DNA of 64,000 bases from an uncultured Bacteroidia bacterium (GTDB taxonomy: Bacteria; Bacteroidota; Bacteroidia; Bacteroidales; UBA932). Where the stretch lies: NCBI GenBank assembly GCA_902790635.1, contig CADASN010000008.1:1-64000 (forward strand), written 5' to 3'. Made by a program: the position numbers and the translations under genes. Positions 24,102 to 33,829 of the stretch are shown piece after piece. The notes beneath the pieces were generated by a model, which was not told where the DNA came from, did no database searches, and saw nothing but the letters and a program-made list of their open reading frames with translations. How positions within the stretch are numbered: the stretch's first letter is position 1; each line of letters starts with the position of its first letter.

Positions 24102-24109
24102 CAAATATA
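24102..24109 (-). promoter_or_regulatory. -7 box (TATATTTG) for the exbB operon
   Basis: A perfect TAnnTTTG match 58 bp before the exbB start, in the only non-coding gap ahead of the six-gene operon. The T-rich TTTC about 20 bp upstream is a weak candidate for the -33 element. Confidence 0.6.
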
Positions 24110-24161
24110 CGGATTAATTACGAGAAATCGCATGCCCGCGCACGTAAATCGTGCATATAGC

Positions 24162-24186
24162 AAAAATCCCGGCTCGACGAGCCGGG
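24162..24186 (-). terminator. Rho-independent terminator after the small exported-protein gene
   Basis: Read on the minus strand, CCCGGCTCG, one base, then CGAGCCGGG is followed by ATTTTTGC. It lies about 95 bp after the stop of the gene at 24282-24692 and before the exbB promoter, so it should end the Bat-operon transcript. Confidence 0.75.
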
Positions 24187-24192
24187 CACCAG

Positions 24193-24253
24193 CCCTGCCG
24201 GCGCCGCTGAGCGCTGGCAGGGGGAGGAGATCCCTCGACAAGCTCGGGATGAC
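24193..24253 (+). repeat. Intergenic composite repeat with a 28-bp repeat variant
   Basis: The 208-bp gap between exbB and the next gene holds a hairpin (CCCTGCC 24193-24199 with GGCAGGG 24216-24222) followed at 24226-24253 by a 28-mer from GGAGATCCCTCG to CTCGGGATGAC. This is the same length and frame as the repeat in the MFS gene at 3396-3423, with stem arms changed as a pair (ATCCC/GGGAT instead of ATCCT/AGGAT). A further GGGATGACGGG follows at about 24268-24278. Confidence 0.7.
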
Positions 24254-24281
24254 AAGGAGTCAAGCCCGGGATGACGGGAGG

Positions 24282-24692
24282 CTAGCGCGGGCCGGGGCCG
24301 CCGGGGCCGCCGCCGAAGGCTGCGCGGCGGGCCTGCTCCTCTTCAGTCCATTTCTTGAACTGCTCCTCGGTGAGGATGGCCTTGAGCTTCTTCTGCTGCT
24401 CCTCGCGCCGCTTCTCCATGTCCTTACGCATCGCCTCGAAGTCGCCGTTCATCATCGAGCCATCTTCCATCCGCTTCATCATCGCTTCCATCTCCTCCTT
24501 GAAGAGGGCTTCCACCTTGACATACTGTTCGTCCGTCAGCTTGACGGACTCTTTCATCTGGTCTGCCCGCATTTTTGCGATCTGGGCCGGATCCGGCATC
24601 TGCCCGCCGAAGCCGCCGGGCTGCGCCTTCAGGGCAAACGCTCCCGCCAGGAGCATTCCGCCCACCATGAGAATTTTGATAAGCTTATTCAT
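24282..24692 (-). CDS. Small exported helical protein (Spy/CpxP- or DUF4890-like)
   Basis: A 136-residue protein with a signal peptide (MNKLIKILMVGGMLLAGAFA, cleavage near ALKA-Q), then helices rich in Met, Glu and Lys with LTDEQYVKVEALFKEEMEAM and LKAILTEEQFKKWTEEE. This LT(D/E)EQ pattern recurs in Spy/CpxP-type periplasmic chaperone-like proteins and related Bacteroidetes families; a firm family call is not possible by eye. It ends in a Gly/Pro tail (GGGPGGPGPR). It lies 74 bp after the Bat operon on the same strand. Confidence 0.75.
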   Translation of the reverse strand: MNKLIKILMVGGMLLAGAFALKAQPGGFGGQMPDPAQIAKMRADQMKESVKLTDEQYVKVEALFKEEMEAMMKRMEDGSMMNGDFEAMRKDMEKRREEQQKKLKAILTEEQFKKWTEEEQARRAAFGGGPGGPGPR

Positions 24693-24766
24693 ACATCAAT
24701 GGATTTGTATGGGATAGAGATAGACAATTCTAATGCCAGTGGATATAATATCTGCGTCAATTCGTT

Positions 24767-27385
24767 TTAGATAACGTCCAAATCAGCCTCTGGCAACCAG
24801 CCCTGCCGTCCGTCGGCCAACTCGATATTGCGCCATTCGCCGACGCTGTCGAGAACCTTGACCTTCGTGCCCTCGTGCAGGACGAAGAGGTCCTTGGCCG
24901 AGTCGCGGCCCGGCGAGCTCTGCACCGTGGTCACGGGACGCGTGACGATGGCACCGTCGGCCTTGTGATAGTCCGTCCGCTGCCAGAAGGCGAAGTCCAG
25001 GCAGAGCAGCGCGATCACGAGCGCGACGATCCCGCAGATGAAACCGGTCTTGCGCGCAGCGACGCTGCGCCCGAGCAGGAAGAGGAGCACGCAGCCCAGC
25101 GCGGCGGCGAACAGGAGCAGGAACAGCGTCGCCCAGGTGTCGGACGGCAGCAGCCAGCAGATCTTGCGGCCCCAGACTTCCAGGAAGAATTCCGGCACAG
25201 CCTCGATCTTGTCCTGGACAAAGCCCTGTGCGAACTCCAGATTGAAGCGGGCGTCCGAGTAGGAAGGATCCAGCTTCAGGGCACGCTCGTAGTTCAGGAT
25301 CGCGTGGGCGAGGTCGTCCTGCTTGAAGCAGGCATTGCCCAGGTTGTAGTAGAGCTCCGGCGATTCGATGCCGAGTTCCCGGATGGCGGACCAGGCACCG
25401 GCGGCGCCGGCCCAGTCGCCGTCCGTAAAGGCTGTCACGCCGGCCGTCCACAGGGAGTCGGCGGCATGCTGCTGCGCCGAGACGGCCTGTGCCGGCAGCA
25501 GCAGGAGCAGCGCGAGCAGGGCAGCCGCCCCGCCGGCGGGCTTGCGGGGTCTTCTCATGTTCTCATCAATGGCGGAAATCACGGAGACCGCCTTCTCGTA
25601 GTGCGTATTCATGGCCTCGTGGCCGGAATCAGGTGCGTACCGGGCATATTCGCAGGCATCCAGCAGGGCGATGAAGTCGGCGGTCAGCGCTTCTCCGGCT
25701 CCCTGCCCGACCAGCCGGGCGGAGATGTTCTCCTTGCTCATGTCGGCGGCATCCATGTTGAGCTTGTCCGAGACGAAGCCGAGCAACGCGCGGTGCAGCT
25801 CTTCGTAGAAAGCCGTGTAGAGGTTGCCTTTGAGGAAAGTTCCGGCCTGCGCGAGCCGCTTGCGCGCCATCTTGGTGGCGCCACGGTTCTTGCTGCCGGC
25901 GACGTCGGCCCGCCGGGCGGCGAGTCCGCGCAGCGCGAAATAGAGCGCCGCGGCCAGGGCGGCCAGCAGGATCGTCAGGATCCAGAATGCCGGGGAGCCG
26001 GCGAAGAAATGTCCTACGGATGCGAAGGTGCCCGGCTTCGTGGAGATGAAGCGGATGTCGCTTCCTACGTCGCGCACGTCCTTGCGGTTCACGCCCTGGA
26101 TGACCTGTCCGGCGTCCGGGGTCCCCGTGTCCGCCCCCTTGCCGACCCGGATCTCCAGGGGCTGGCTCTTGAGGGTCACGTACTTGCGTGAGGAGATGTC
26201 GAAATAGCTGTATTCCACCGGGCCGAGTACGAAGTCGCCGTGGCTGCGGGGGATGAAGGGGTACTCGAACACCTTGCCTCCGGACACATCGGAAGTCTTG
26301 ACGTCATAGACTTCGAAATCCGGCGGGAAAGAGACCTTGGGAGCTTCCAGGAGCGAGATGTTGCCGGTGCCGGTCACGGTGACGCGCAGCGAGGCGGCGT
26401 CGTGCGTCTTGAGGGAATCACGGGTCAGGGCGGCGCTCATCTTGAAGGAGCCGACCCCGCCTCCGAACGAGGCGGGAGCCCCGCCCGGGAGGGCGCTGAC
26501 GTGGATCGTCACGGGCTGGGTGGTGACGCGCTTGCGGATGGTCTGGTAGTCGTCCTGGAAGAAACTGTCGAAGATGCTTCCGGTGGAAGGGCGCTGCGTG
26601 CGGATGTTGACCAGGCAGACCAGCTCCGCTCCGTCGATGGTGATGTCGCCGGCTTTCTGCGGCACGAGGTTCCAGCTCCGCAGGACGGCGGCGTTGTAGA
26701 TCATCTCTCCCACGCTCTCGCGGTGGAACTGGATGTTGGTTGGCGCCTGGATCTCCTGGCTCCAGAAACCGTTGAAAGTCGGGAACTTGGCATCTTCGAA
26801 ACCGGCGATATTGACCCGCTGGTAGAGCTTGAGCGTGGCCGTGATGGTCTCGCCGACCATCGCGTTGCGCTTGCTGAAGGACAGGCGCAGGAACATGTCG
26901 TCGGCGGACACGGTTCCGGTCTGCGCCGAACCCTGGCTGCCGCCCTGTCCCTGGGAGGACTGCCCCTGCGATCCCTGGGAACCTTGTGAAGCGGCCGCCG
27001 CGCCGTCGCTGACGACCTCGATGGTCGGGCGCGACGAAGTCAGGCGCTCCTTGTCCACGGTGGCCTCGGCGGCGTTCAACTGGAAACGGCCGGTGTTCTT
27101 GGGGAGCAGCACGTAGGTGTAGGTGGTCTGCGAGGAGCGGGTGGTCTTGCCGTTGATGATGCTGACCGAGGAGGAGGAGCCTCTCTGCGGCCCCCAGACC
27201 AGCTGGAAATCGTTGCCGGGCTCCCAATTGAATTCGGAAGGTGCCTTGTCGCCGCTGATGATGAAGGTCAGGTTGAACTGCTCGTTCAAGCCCACGAGGT
27301 TGGGCGCCTGGACCTTGATGGTGGCCTGGGCGAGGGCGGGCAGGGTGCAGAGCACTGCCGCGAAGAATGCCAAAAATCTTTTCAT
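24767..27385 (-). CDS. batD: BatD-BatE fusion protein
   Basis: An 872-residue envelope protein that joins two normally separate Bat (Bacteroides aerotolerance) proteins. Residues 1-609 are BatD: signal peptide, beta-rich oxygen-tolerance repeats (PNLVGLNEQFNLTF), a Gly/Ser/Gln stretch, a membrane helix, and the end ending YEKAVSVISAIDEN. Residues 610-872 are BatE: a retained signal-like helix (MRRPRKPAGGAAALLALLLL), TPRs (ELYYNLGNACFKQDDLAHAI), two membrane helices and an SH3-like end (KVLDSVGEWRNIELADGRQG). The ATG at 27385 overlaps the batC stop by one base; an in-frame TTG just upstream is not needed. Confidence 0.88.
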   Translation of the reverse strand: MKRFLAFFAAVLCTLPALAQATIKVQAPNLVGLNEQFNLTFIISGDKAPSEFNWEPGNDFQLVWGPQRGSSSSVSIINGKTTRSSQTTYTYVLLPKNTGRFQLNAAEATVDKERLTSSRPTIEVVSDGAAAASQGSQGSQGQSSQGQGGSQGSAQTGTVSADDMFLRLSFSKRNAMVGETITATLKLYQRVNIAGFEDAKFPTFNGFWSQEIQAPTNIQFHRESVGEMIYNAAVLRSWNLVPQKAGDITIDGAELVCLVNIRTQRPSTGSIFDSFFQDDYQTIRKRVTTQPVTIHVSALPGGAPASFGGGVGSFKMSAALTRDSLKTHDAASLRVTVTGTGNISLLEAPKVSFPPDFEVYDVKTSDVSGGKVFEYPFIPRSHGDFVLGPVEYSYFDISSRKYVTLKSQPLEIRVGKGADTGTPDAGQVIQGVNRKDVRDVGSDIRFISTKPGTFASVGHFFAGSPAFWILTILLAALAAALYFALRGLAARRADVAGSKNRGATKMARKRLAQAGTFLKGNLYTAFYEELHRALLGFVSDKLNMDAADMSKENISARLVGQGAGEALTADFIALLDACEYARYAPDSGHEAMNTHYEKAVSVISAIDENMRRPRKPAGGAAALLALLLLLPAQAVSAQQHAADSLWTAGVTAFTDGDWAGAAGAWSAIRELGIESPELYYNLGNACFKQDDLAHAILNYERALKLDPSYSDARFNLEFAQGFVQDKIEAVPEFFLEVWGRKICWLLPSDTWATLFLLLFAAALGCVLLFLLGRSVAARKTGFICGIVALVIALLCLDFAFWQRTDYHKADGAIVTRPVTTVQSSPGRDSAKDLFVLHEGTKVKVLDSVGEWRNIELADGRQGWLPEADLDVI

Positions 27386-28128
27386 CACCAATTCTTTTCT
27401 TTCTGCCTGGATTTGAGCAGGGCTGCTTTTTCCTTGTTCACCTTGTCCTGGGTCTCTTTCTCCTTGGCCTGGATGGCACGGAGCATCTGCTGGGCCTGCT
27501 GGGGCGAGATCTGCGGCTGCTGATCCTGTTGCTGCTGCTGGTCCTGGTTCTGCTGGTCTTGATCCTGATTCTGCTGCTGGTTCTGGTCCTGCTGCTGATC
27601 CTGGTTCTGATCCTGCTTGTCTTGATTCTGGTTGTTTTGATCCTGGTTCTGGTCTTGCTGCTGGTCTTGTTGCTGCTGGTTGTTGTCGCCATTCCCACCG
27701 CCATTCTGCTGGTTCTCCAGCATCTTTTTGGCATAGATGTAGTTCTCCTTGGCGTCCAGGTCGGCCGGATCGCGCAGCAGCGCTTGCCTGAAATCATTCA
27801 CGGCCGTCTGCCAGTCCTTCTGCTGCAGGGCGATGTCTCCGGCATTGTAGTAGTACCGGGCGGGGAGATTCTCCTGCTCCTTGACGCTCTCCAGCGCCTT
27901 GGCGGCGCCGGCGTAGTCCTGCTGGCGGTAGAGTGCGGAAGCCAGGTTGTACTGGGCGTGGAGGGAGGTGGAGTCCTTGACCGCCGCCTTGCGGTAGTCG
28001 ATCTCCGCTTCCTTGAAGTTTCCCTTGGAGAATTTCCGGTTGCCGGCGCGTACGTCGTGCCTGTCTGCCTGGGCGAAGCCCGGCAGCGCGCAGAGTATCA
28101 GCAACAACGGGATCAGATATCGTTTCAT
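27385..28128 (-). CDS. batC: BatC, tetratricopeptide protein with Gln/Asn/Asp-rich tail
   Basis: A 247-residue exported protein of the Bat operon. A signal peptide (MKRYLIPLLLILCALPGFA) is followed by TPRs (residues about 25-130, including DSTSLHAQYNLASALYRQQD and RYYYNAGDIALQQKDWQTAV), then about 65 residues made almost only of Gln, Asn, Asp and Lys, and a final charged helix. TPRs should bind BatA/BatB or BatD. It overlaps batB by 4 bp (ATGA) and batD/E by 1 bp. Confidence 0.9.
   Translation of the reverse strand: MKRYLIPLLLILCALPGFAQADRHDVRAGNRKFSKGNFKEAEIDYRKAAVKDSTSLHAQYNLASALYRQQDYAGAAKALESVKEQENLPARYYYNAGDIALQQKDWQTAVNDFRQALLRDPADLDAKENYIYAKKMLENQQNGGGNGDNNQQQQDQQQDQNQDQNNQNQDKQDQNQDQQQDQNQQQNQDQDQQNQDQQQQQDQQPQISPQQAQQMLRAIQAKEKETQDKVNKEKAALLKSRQKEKNW
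27505..27705 (-). repeat. Low-complexity CAG/GAC/AAC triplet tract in batC
   Basis: About 200 bp built of CAG, CAA, GAC and AAC codons encodes a Gln/Asp/Asn stretch. The plus strand shows runs such as TGCTGCTGCTGGTCCTGG. Such a tract is prone to slippage and in-frame length change. Confidence 0.7.
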
Positions 28129-29126
28129 TCGAACAACCTCCTCTTGGACTTGCGCTCGCCGATCAGCATCTCCAGGACGAAGAAGAAGAGCGCAGCGGCA
28201 AAGAAATACATATACTGTTCGTCATATTCCTCGAAGACGACCGAGTTGAAGCGCTCGTCCTCAAGCTTGCGGATCTCTTCGAGGATCGGGTTGAGACCGA
28301 ACTCTTCGTTGCCGGCATGGACATAGGCCCCGTTGCCGACGGAGGCGATCCGCTTGAGTGTCTCCTCGTCCAGCCGGGTCACGACGATGTTGCCTTCGCT
28401 GTCCTTCATCAGGTCGCCGTCCTTGGGGATCGGCTGGCCCCGCAGGGAACCGACGCCGATGGTGTAGATCCGGATGCCGGTCTCTGCCACCTGCCGGGCG
28501 GCGTCCACCGGATCGTCTTCGTGGTTCTCACCGTCGGTGATGACGATGATCGCGCGGCTCTTCTCGCTCTGGGTGCTGAAACTTTTGGCAGCGGTCAGGA
28601 TGGCATCCCCGATGGCCGTACCCTGGATGGGCACGGACTGGGTGTCGATGGAACCGAGGAACATCTTGGCGGACACATAGTCCGTCGTGATCGGCAGCTG
28701 GACGAAAGAACTGCCGGCAAAGATGATCAGGCCGATGCGGTCGCCCTGGAGCCGGTCCACGATGCGGGAGATGGCCAGTTTGGCCCGCGAGAGGCGGTCC
28801 GGGGAGTAGTCCTGTGCCAGCATCGAGTTGGACACGTCCAGGCAGATCATGATCTCGGCGCCCTTGGTCTCGCGTTCCACCAGTTTGGCGCCGATGAGCG
28901 GCCGGGACAGACCGATTGCGAAGCAGGCGAAACCGATGGTGAAAAGCACGGTCCGCCACCAGCCTTTCGCGCCGGACCAGGAAGGCATCAGCGCGCGGAC
29001 CAGCGTCTCGTCGCCGAAGCGGCGCACGCGTTCGCGGCGCAGGCGGCGGAGCAGGGCGTACCCGAGCAGGATCACGGGCACGAGCAGCAGCAGCCAGAGG
29101 AACAGGGGTCGGGCAAAGTACAGCAT
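28125..29126 (-). CDS. batB: BatB, von Willebrand factor A domain membrane protein
   Basis: A 333-residue inner-membrane protein with two N-terminal helices, then a VWA domain whose metal site (MIDAS) begins DVSNSMLAQD and includes GTAIGDAI (Thr) and ITDGENHEDD (Asp), and a final helix (FFAAALFFFVLEMLIGER). BatA and BatB are thought to form a membrane complex needed for stress or oxygen tolerance in Bacteroides and for survival of related spirochaetes; the mechanism is not known. The start overlaps the batA stop by one base. Confidence 0.92.
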   Translation of the reverse strand: MLYFARPLFLWLLLLVPVILLGYALLRRLRRERVRRFGDETLVRALMPSWSGAKGWWRTVLFTIGFACFAIGLSRPLIGAKLVERETKGAEIMICLDVSNSMLAQDYSPDRLSRAKLAISRIVDRLQGDRIGLIIFAGSSFVQLPITTDYVSAKMFLGSIDTQSVPIQGTAIGDAILTAAKSFSTQSEKSRAIIVITDGENHEDDPVDAARQVAETGIRIYTIGVGSLRGQPIPKDGDLMKDSEGNIVVTRLDEETLKRIASVGNGAYVHAGNEEFGLNPILEEIRKLEDERFNSVVFEEYDEQYMYFFAAALFFFVLEMLIGERKSKRRLFE

Positions 29127-30109
29127 TACGGCATCCTCCTGATCAAGATTCCCAACAAAAGTTCGAGCAGCAGGCAGATGAGTGCCGCCACGCCGAAGCG
29201 CCCGAACAGTTCCTTATAGACGGGGAAGCTGTCCACGGACGTGCGCGCTTTCTCCATCTTGTTGATCTCGGAGTAGATCTCCGCGAGCTTGGTGTTGTCG
29301 GTGGCCCGGAAATACCGGCCGCCAGTGGTGCTGGCGATGCCCTGGAGCAGCTCCTCGTCGATTTCCACGGGGACTTTCTGGATCTCCACGCCCCAGGGGG
29401 TCATCACCGGATAGGGGGCCATCCCGTTGGCTCCCACCCCGATCGTATAGACGCGGACGCCGTAGGTCTTGGCGATCTCGGCCGCCGTCTGGGGGGCCAC
29501 CTCGCCGCTGTTGTTGACGCCGTCCGTCAGCAGGATCACCACCCGGCTGGGTGCATCGGAATCCATCATCCGGGCGACGGCGGTCGCGAGTCCGTTGCCG
29601 ATGGCGGTACCGTCCTCGATCAGGTCCGTCTGGACTTCCTTCATCAGGTTGATGAGCGTGGCGCGGTCCGTCGTCAGCGGGCACTGCGTGTAGCTCTCGC
29701 CCGCGAACACCACGATGCCCATCCGGTCGGAAGGCCGCTGGGCGATGAATTCGATGGCGATGTCCTTGGCTGCACTGATGCGGTCCGGGGTGAAGTCGCG
29801 GGCCAGCATACTGGTTGACACGTCCATCGCGAAGATGATGTCGATGCCTTCGGAGTCGATTTTCTCGATCTCGGTGGACGAACGCGGCCGCGCGAGGGCC
29901 ACGATGATCAGGCAGAGCGCCGCCGTGCGCAGCACGAAGGGGAGGTGACGCAGCACAGCCAGGGGCGAGCGGCCGCCCTGCAGCCAGGGCGCGGCGGTGG
30001 AGACGCGCAGGTGCGGCCTCCGTTCGGCCAGCTCCCGGTAAACGTAGAGCCCGGCCAGCAGCAGCGGCACGGCCAGCAGCCAGAGGAGTGCGGGATACTC
30101 AAAGTTCAT
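29126..30109 (-). CDS. batA: BatA, von Willebrand factor A domain membrane protein
   Basis: A 327-residue paralogue of BatB. Two N-terminal helices are followed by a VWA domain with the MIDAS motif DVSTSMLARD, then GTAIGNGL and LTDGVNNSGE, and a C-terminal helix. The start at 30109 (MNFEYPALLWLLAVPLLLAG) is preferred over an earlier in-frame codon because it begins the membrane helix. The start overlaps the preceding gene by 11 bp. Confidence 0.92.
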   Translation of the reverse strand: MNFEYPALLWLLAVPLLLAGLYVYRELAERRPHLRVSTAAPWLQGGRSPLAVLRHLPFVLRTAALCLIIVALARPRSSTEIEKIDSEGIDIIFAMDVSTSMLARDFTPDRISAAKDIAIEFIAQRPSDRMGIVVFAGESYTQCPLTTDRATLINLMKEVQTDLIEDGTAIGNGLATAVARMMDSDAPSRVVILLTDGVNNSGEVAPQTAAEIAKTYGVRVYTIGVGANGMAPYPVMTPWGVEIQKVPVEIDEELLQGIASTTGGRYFRATDNTKLAEIYSEINKMEKARTSVDSFPVYKELFGRFGVAALICLLLELLLGILIRRMP

Positions 30110-31064
30110 GCTCGCCCTTCTGCTCCTCCTCAAGCACGGTCTGGTAGGTGGAAGTCACGAAGCGGACCGCCGTGGGCAGCGCCCGGGCGTTCTCTTCCTC
30201 GGAAGCGACGTGCTTCGCGAACTTGACGAAATCGGCACACTCGAAGACGCCGCGCGTCTCTTCGCGGAGCTCCTCCGGCAGGTCTTCCGCCTGCTTGAGC
30301 GCAGCGAAAAGCTCGGCCGTCGTCATCTCCGGCGCGTCGATGCCGAAGCGGTCCTCGATGTAGTTTTTGAGGGCATCGGTGATGCCCGAATAGAAGGCTT
30401 TCTGCTTGTCCGGCGCCCAGAATCTGTCACCACGCCACTTGTCCAGTTCCCGCAGAGCCACGATATAGGCGGGATCCTTCTTCGCGGTTTCTCCGCCGCC
30501 CTGCGCCCGGCGGCGCCGGATCAGCCAGACCAGCAGCACCGCCAGGCCGGCGAGCAGCAGCGCACCGCCGATCCAGGGGAGCATCTCCCGGAAGGTGAGT
30601 GGATAGCGGAGCTGGCCCTTGATGTCGTGGATCTCGAACGTGGCTGTGTCCACGGGCATCGTCTTCACCTCCATCTGCAGGGCCTCGAACAGCAGCGTGT
30701 CTTTCCCGTTGCGGAGCACGGGGATGGGCGGCAGGTGGTAGGTGCCTTCCTCGAAGGGAGCCAGGACGATGCTGCCCCGGATGTTGTAGAGTTCAGCACG
30801 GTCCTTGCGGCCGGGCTGGCGGACGCGCAGGGTGGCGAGCGTATCGAGCTGCCAGCTGCGGACCAGGGTCAGGGTGTCGTTGGAGGCTTCCCGCAGGTCG
30901 GGAAGCGCGAGGGTGGTCCCGGCCGGCACGCTGTCCAGCTGGAACCCGTATTCGATCTGGTCGGCAATCAGGATGGAATCCCTGGGCTGCAACTGCCTGA
31001 GCCAGGCCTTCCCGGCCGGGACCACCTGCAGCATCGCCGCCAATATGAGCATCAACAATTTCAT
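30099..31064 (-). CDS. Bat-operon membrane protein (DUF4381-like)
   Basis: A 321-residue protein with a signal-like N-terminus (MKLLMLILAAMLQVVPA), a beta-rich periplasmic part (residues about 30-160), one membrane helix (MLPWIGGALLLAGLAVLLVW), and a cytoplasmic helical domain (PAYIVALRELDKWRGDRFW, then NYIEDRFGIDAPEMTTAELF). This layout matches the unnamed protein always found between the DUF58 protein and BatA in Bacteroidetes. The cytoplasmic part resembles the DUF4381/BatD-end region. It overlaps both neighbours (ATGA with the DUF58 gene). Confidence 0.8.
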   Translation of the reverse strand: MKLLMLILAAMLQVVPAGKAWLRQLQPRDSILIADQIEYGFQLDSVPAGTTLALPDLREASNDTLTLVRSWQLDTLATLRVRQPGRKDRAELYNIRGSIVLAPFEEGTYHLPPIPVLRNGKDTLLFEALQMEVKTMPVDTATFEIHDIKGQLRYPLTFREMLPWIGGALLLAGLAVLLVWLIRRRRAQGGGETAKKDPAYIVALRELDKWRGDRFWAPDKQKAFYSGITDALKNYIEDRFGIDAPEMTTAELFAALKQAEDLPEELREETRGVFECADFVKFAKHVASEEENARALPTAVRFVTSTYQTVLEEEQKGEHEL

Positions 31065-31943
31065 CTCTGTCCGAAGAGGGCCATCAGGCCCTTCACATAG
31101 TCGGCGTCGGTGGCGATGTCCACGTGGTCGACCTGGTATTTGTTCAGCAGGCTCGTTTCGCGGGCCGAGAGGGTGGTGAACCAGCGCTCATAGGCGGCGC
31201 GGACCTTGCGGCTGTCGGTGTCGATCCAGGCGCCGCGCCCGCTCTCGCTGTCCTTGATGTGCACCAGTCCCACGGCCGGCAGGGCACGCTCCCGGGGGTC
31301 GTGTACCTTGATGACGCTGAGGTCGTGGCGGTTCACCGCCACCTTGAGCGCTTCTTCGTAGCGCGGATGCCCCTCGGCGTCGGCATCCAGCATGTCGCTC
31401 AGCAGGAAGGCGGTGCACTTCTTCTTGATCGCATTGGTCAGGAACTTGAGTGCGGCGCCGATGTCCGTCCCGTCGGAGGCGGGCTGGAGCTCCAGCATCT
31501 CGCGGATGATGTGCAGCAGGTGCGAGCGGCCCTTTCCCGGCGGGATGAATTTCTCAACGCGGTCGGAAAAGAAGAGCGCGCCCACCTTGTCGTTGTTGAG
31601 AATGGCGCTGAAGGACAGCACGGCCGCGATCTCGGCGATGCGCTCCCGCTTGGTCTGTCCGGCGGTGCCGAAAAGTCCGGAGCGGCTGACATCCACGAGC
31701 AGGACGACCGTGAGCTCGCGCTCCTCCTCGAAGATCTTGACATACGGTGCGCGGAGACGGGCGGTGACGTTCCAGTCCATCGAACGGACGTCGTCTCCCC
31801 ACTGGTACTCCCGCACCTCGCTGAAGGCCATGCCGCGGCCCTTGAAGGCCGAATGGTACTCGCCTGCGAAGATCTGGTGGGAGAGCGCCTTGGTCTTGAT
31901 CTCGATCTTCCTGACTTTCTTCAGGAGCTCGGTCGCACCGGTA

Positions 31944-31963
<20 letters not shown>
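31061..31963 (-). CDS. DUF58 domain protein of the MoxR-Bat operon
   Basis: A 300-residue protein with a VWA-like DUF58 domain: the signature GRGMAFSEVREYQWGDDVRS and MDWNVTARL followed by a MIDAS-type LLVDVSRSGLFG. DUF58 proteins are partners of MoxR ATPases, whose activity they probably direct. The ATG at 31963 overlaps the end of moxR by 20 bp; no other good start lies nearby. Confidence 0.92.
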
Positions 31964-32936
<973 letters not shown>

Positions 32937-32945
32937 ATAATTCTT

Positions 32946-32953
32946 TAATTTTG
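32946..32953 (+). promoter_or_regulatory. -7 box (TAATTTTG) for truA
   Basis: TAATTTTG fits TAnnTTTG and ends 9 bp before the truA ATG, implying a leader of only a few bases. It fills the 26-bp gap shared with the divergent moxR gene, for which no matching box is visible. Confidence 0.5.
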
Positions 32954-32962
32954 CAGTCAGTT

Positions 32963-33796
32963 ATGCGCTATTCCATCAAGCTTTCCTATCGCGGTGCGGA
33001 TTTCTGCGGCTGGCAGGTCCAGCCGGATGCCCCCAGCGTCCAGCAGACGCTCGAAAAGGCCCTGTCCACCCTGCTGCATGCTCCCGTGGGCGTGACCGGC
33101 GCCGGCCGGACCGATACGGGCGTTAATGCAATCGGCTACATCGCTCATTTCGACGCAGCCGAGGGGCTTGATACGCGCCAATTATGCTACAAATTAAATG
33201 CCATTCTGCCCCGTTCCGTGGTGATTCACGGGATCGCTCCCGCGGCAGCCGGATTCCATGCGCGCTTCGATGCGGTGCAGCGCGAATATATCTATTTTTT
33301 GCACAGGTGTAAGGACCCCTTCGTGGAGGACCACTCCTATCTGTACACCTTTCCGGACGTGGATTTCGCGGCGATGAACGAAGCTGCACAGGCGCTTCTG
33401 GGGCAGCATGATTTCCGTTGTTTCGAGAAGACCGGGGCGGATTCGAAGACCTCCATCTGCACGGTGACGCAGGCGGGCTGGCACCGCTACACGCCCACGC
33501 ACCTGCAGCTCACCGGCCGGGAGGGCGGAGACGATTACTGGTATTTCCGCATCGCTGCCGACCGCTTCCTGCGCAACATGGTGCGTGCCGTGGTGGGGAC
33601 CCTGCTCGAGGTCGGCCGCGGCAAGCGCACGGTCGAAGCGTTCCGGTCGCTGGTCCTCCCCGCAGACTACGAGAGTTCCGTGCGCGGCGGGGATGCGGAG
33701 GCGAAGGGGGTGAAAAGCATTTCGCCCGCGATGCGATGCAATGCGGGCGAATCCGTTCCCGGCCACGCGCTCTTCCTCAGTTCCGTACGGTATTGA
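32963..33796 (+). CDS. truA: tRNA pseudouridine(38-40) synthase TruA
   Basis: Converts uridines 38-40 of tRNA anticodon stems to pseudouridine. The 277-residue protein has SYRGADFCGWQVQP, the catalytic Asp in GAGRTDTGVNAIG, and the RNA-binding FLRNMVRAVVGTL. The end reads AGESVPGHALFLSSVRY as in the family, but about 25 residues (SSVRGGDAEAKGVKSISPAM) sit before it in place of the usual short linker; a 9-bp palindrome lies in this DNA. The ATG at 32963 is used, not an in-frame TTG at 32951 inside the promoter box. Confidence 0.95.
   Translation: MRYSIKLSYRGADFCGWQVQPDAPSVQQTLEKALSTLLHAPVGVTGAGRTDTGVNAIGYIAHFDAAEGLDTRQLCYKLNAILPRSVVIHGIAPAAAGFHARFDAVQREYIYFLHRCKDPFVEDHSYLYTFPDVDFAAMNEAAQALLGQHDFRCFEKTGADSKTSICTVTQAGWHRYTPTHLQLTGREGGDDYWYFRIAADRFLRNMVRAVVGTLLEVGRGKRTVEAFRSLVLPADYESSVRGGDAEAKGVKSISPAMRCNAGESVPGHALFLSSVRY
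33721..33751 (+). repeat. Palindrome in the truA 3' end
   Basis: TTCGCCCGC (33721-33729) and GCGGGCGAA (33743-33751) form a perfect 9-bp stem around a 13-nt loop that itself repeats ATGC. It falls inside the coding frame within a stretch that other TruA proteins, as I recall them, lack. Confidence 0.6.
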
Positions 33797-33829
33797 TCCG
33801 CGGGGTGGCCGCGCTGTTCCGGGCCGGGG

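Noticed and set aside
27505-27705. Triplet tract in batC as a CRISPR-like array
   Set aside because: No fixed repeat and spacer lengths; it is a coding Gln/Asn/Asp tract. No CRISPR array was seen anywhere in the window.
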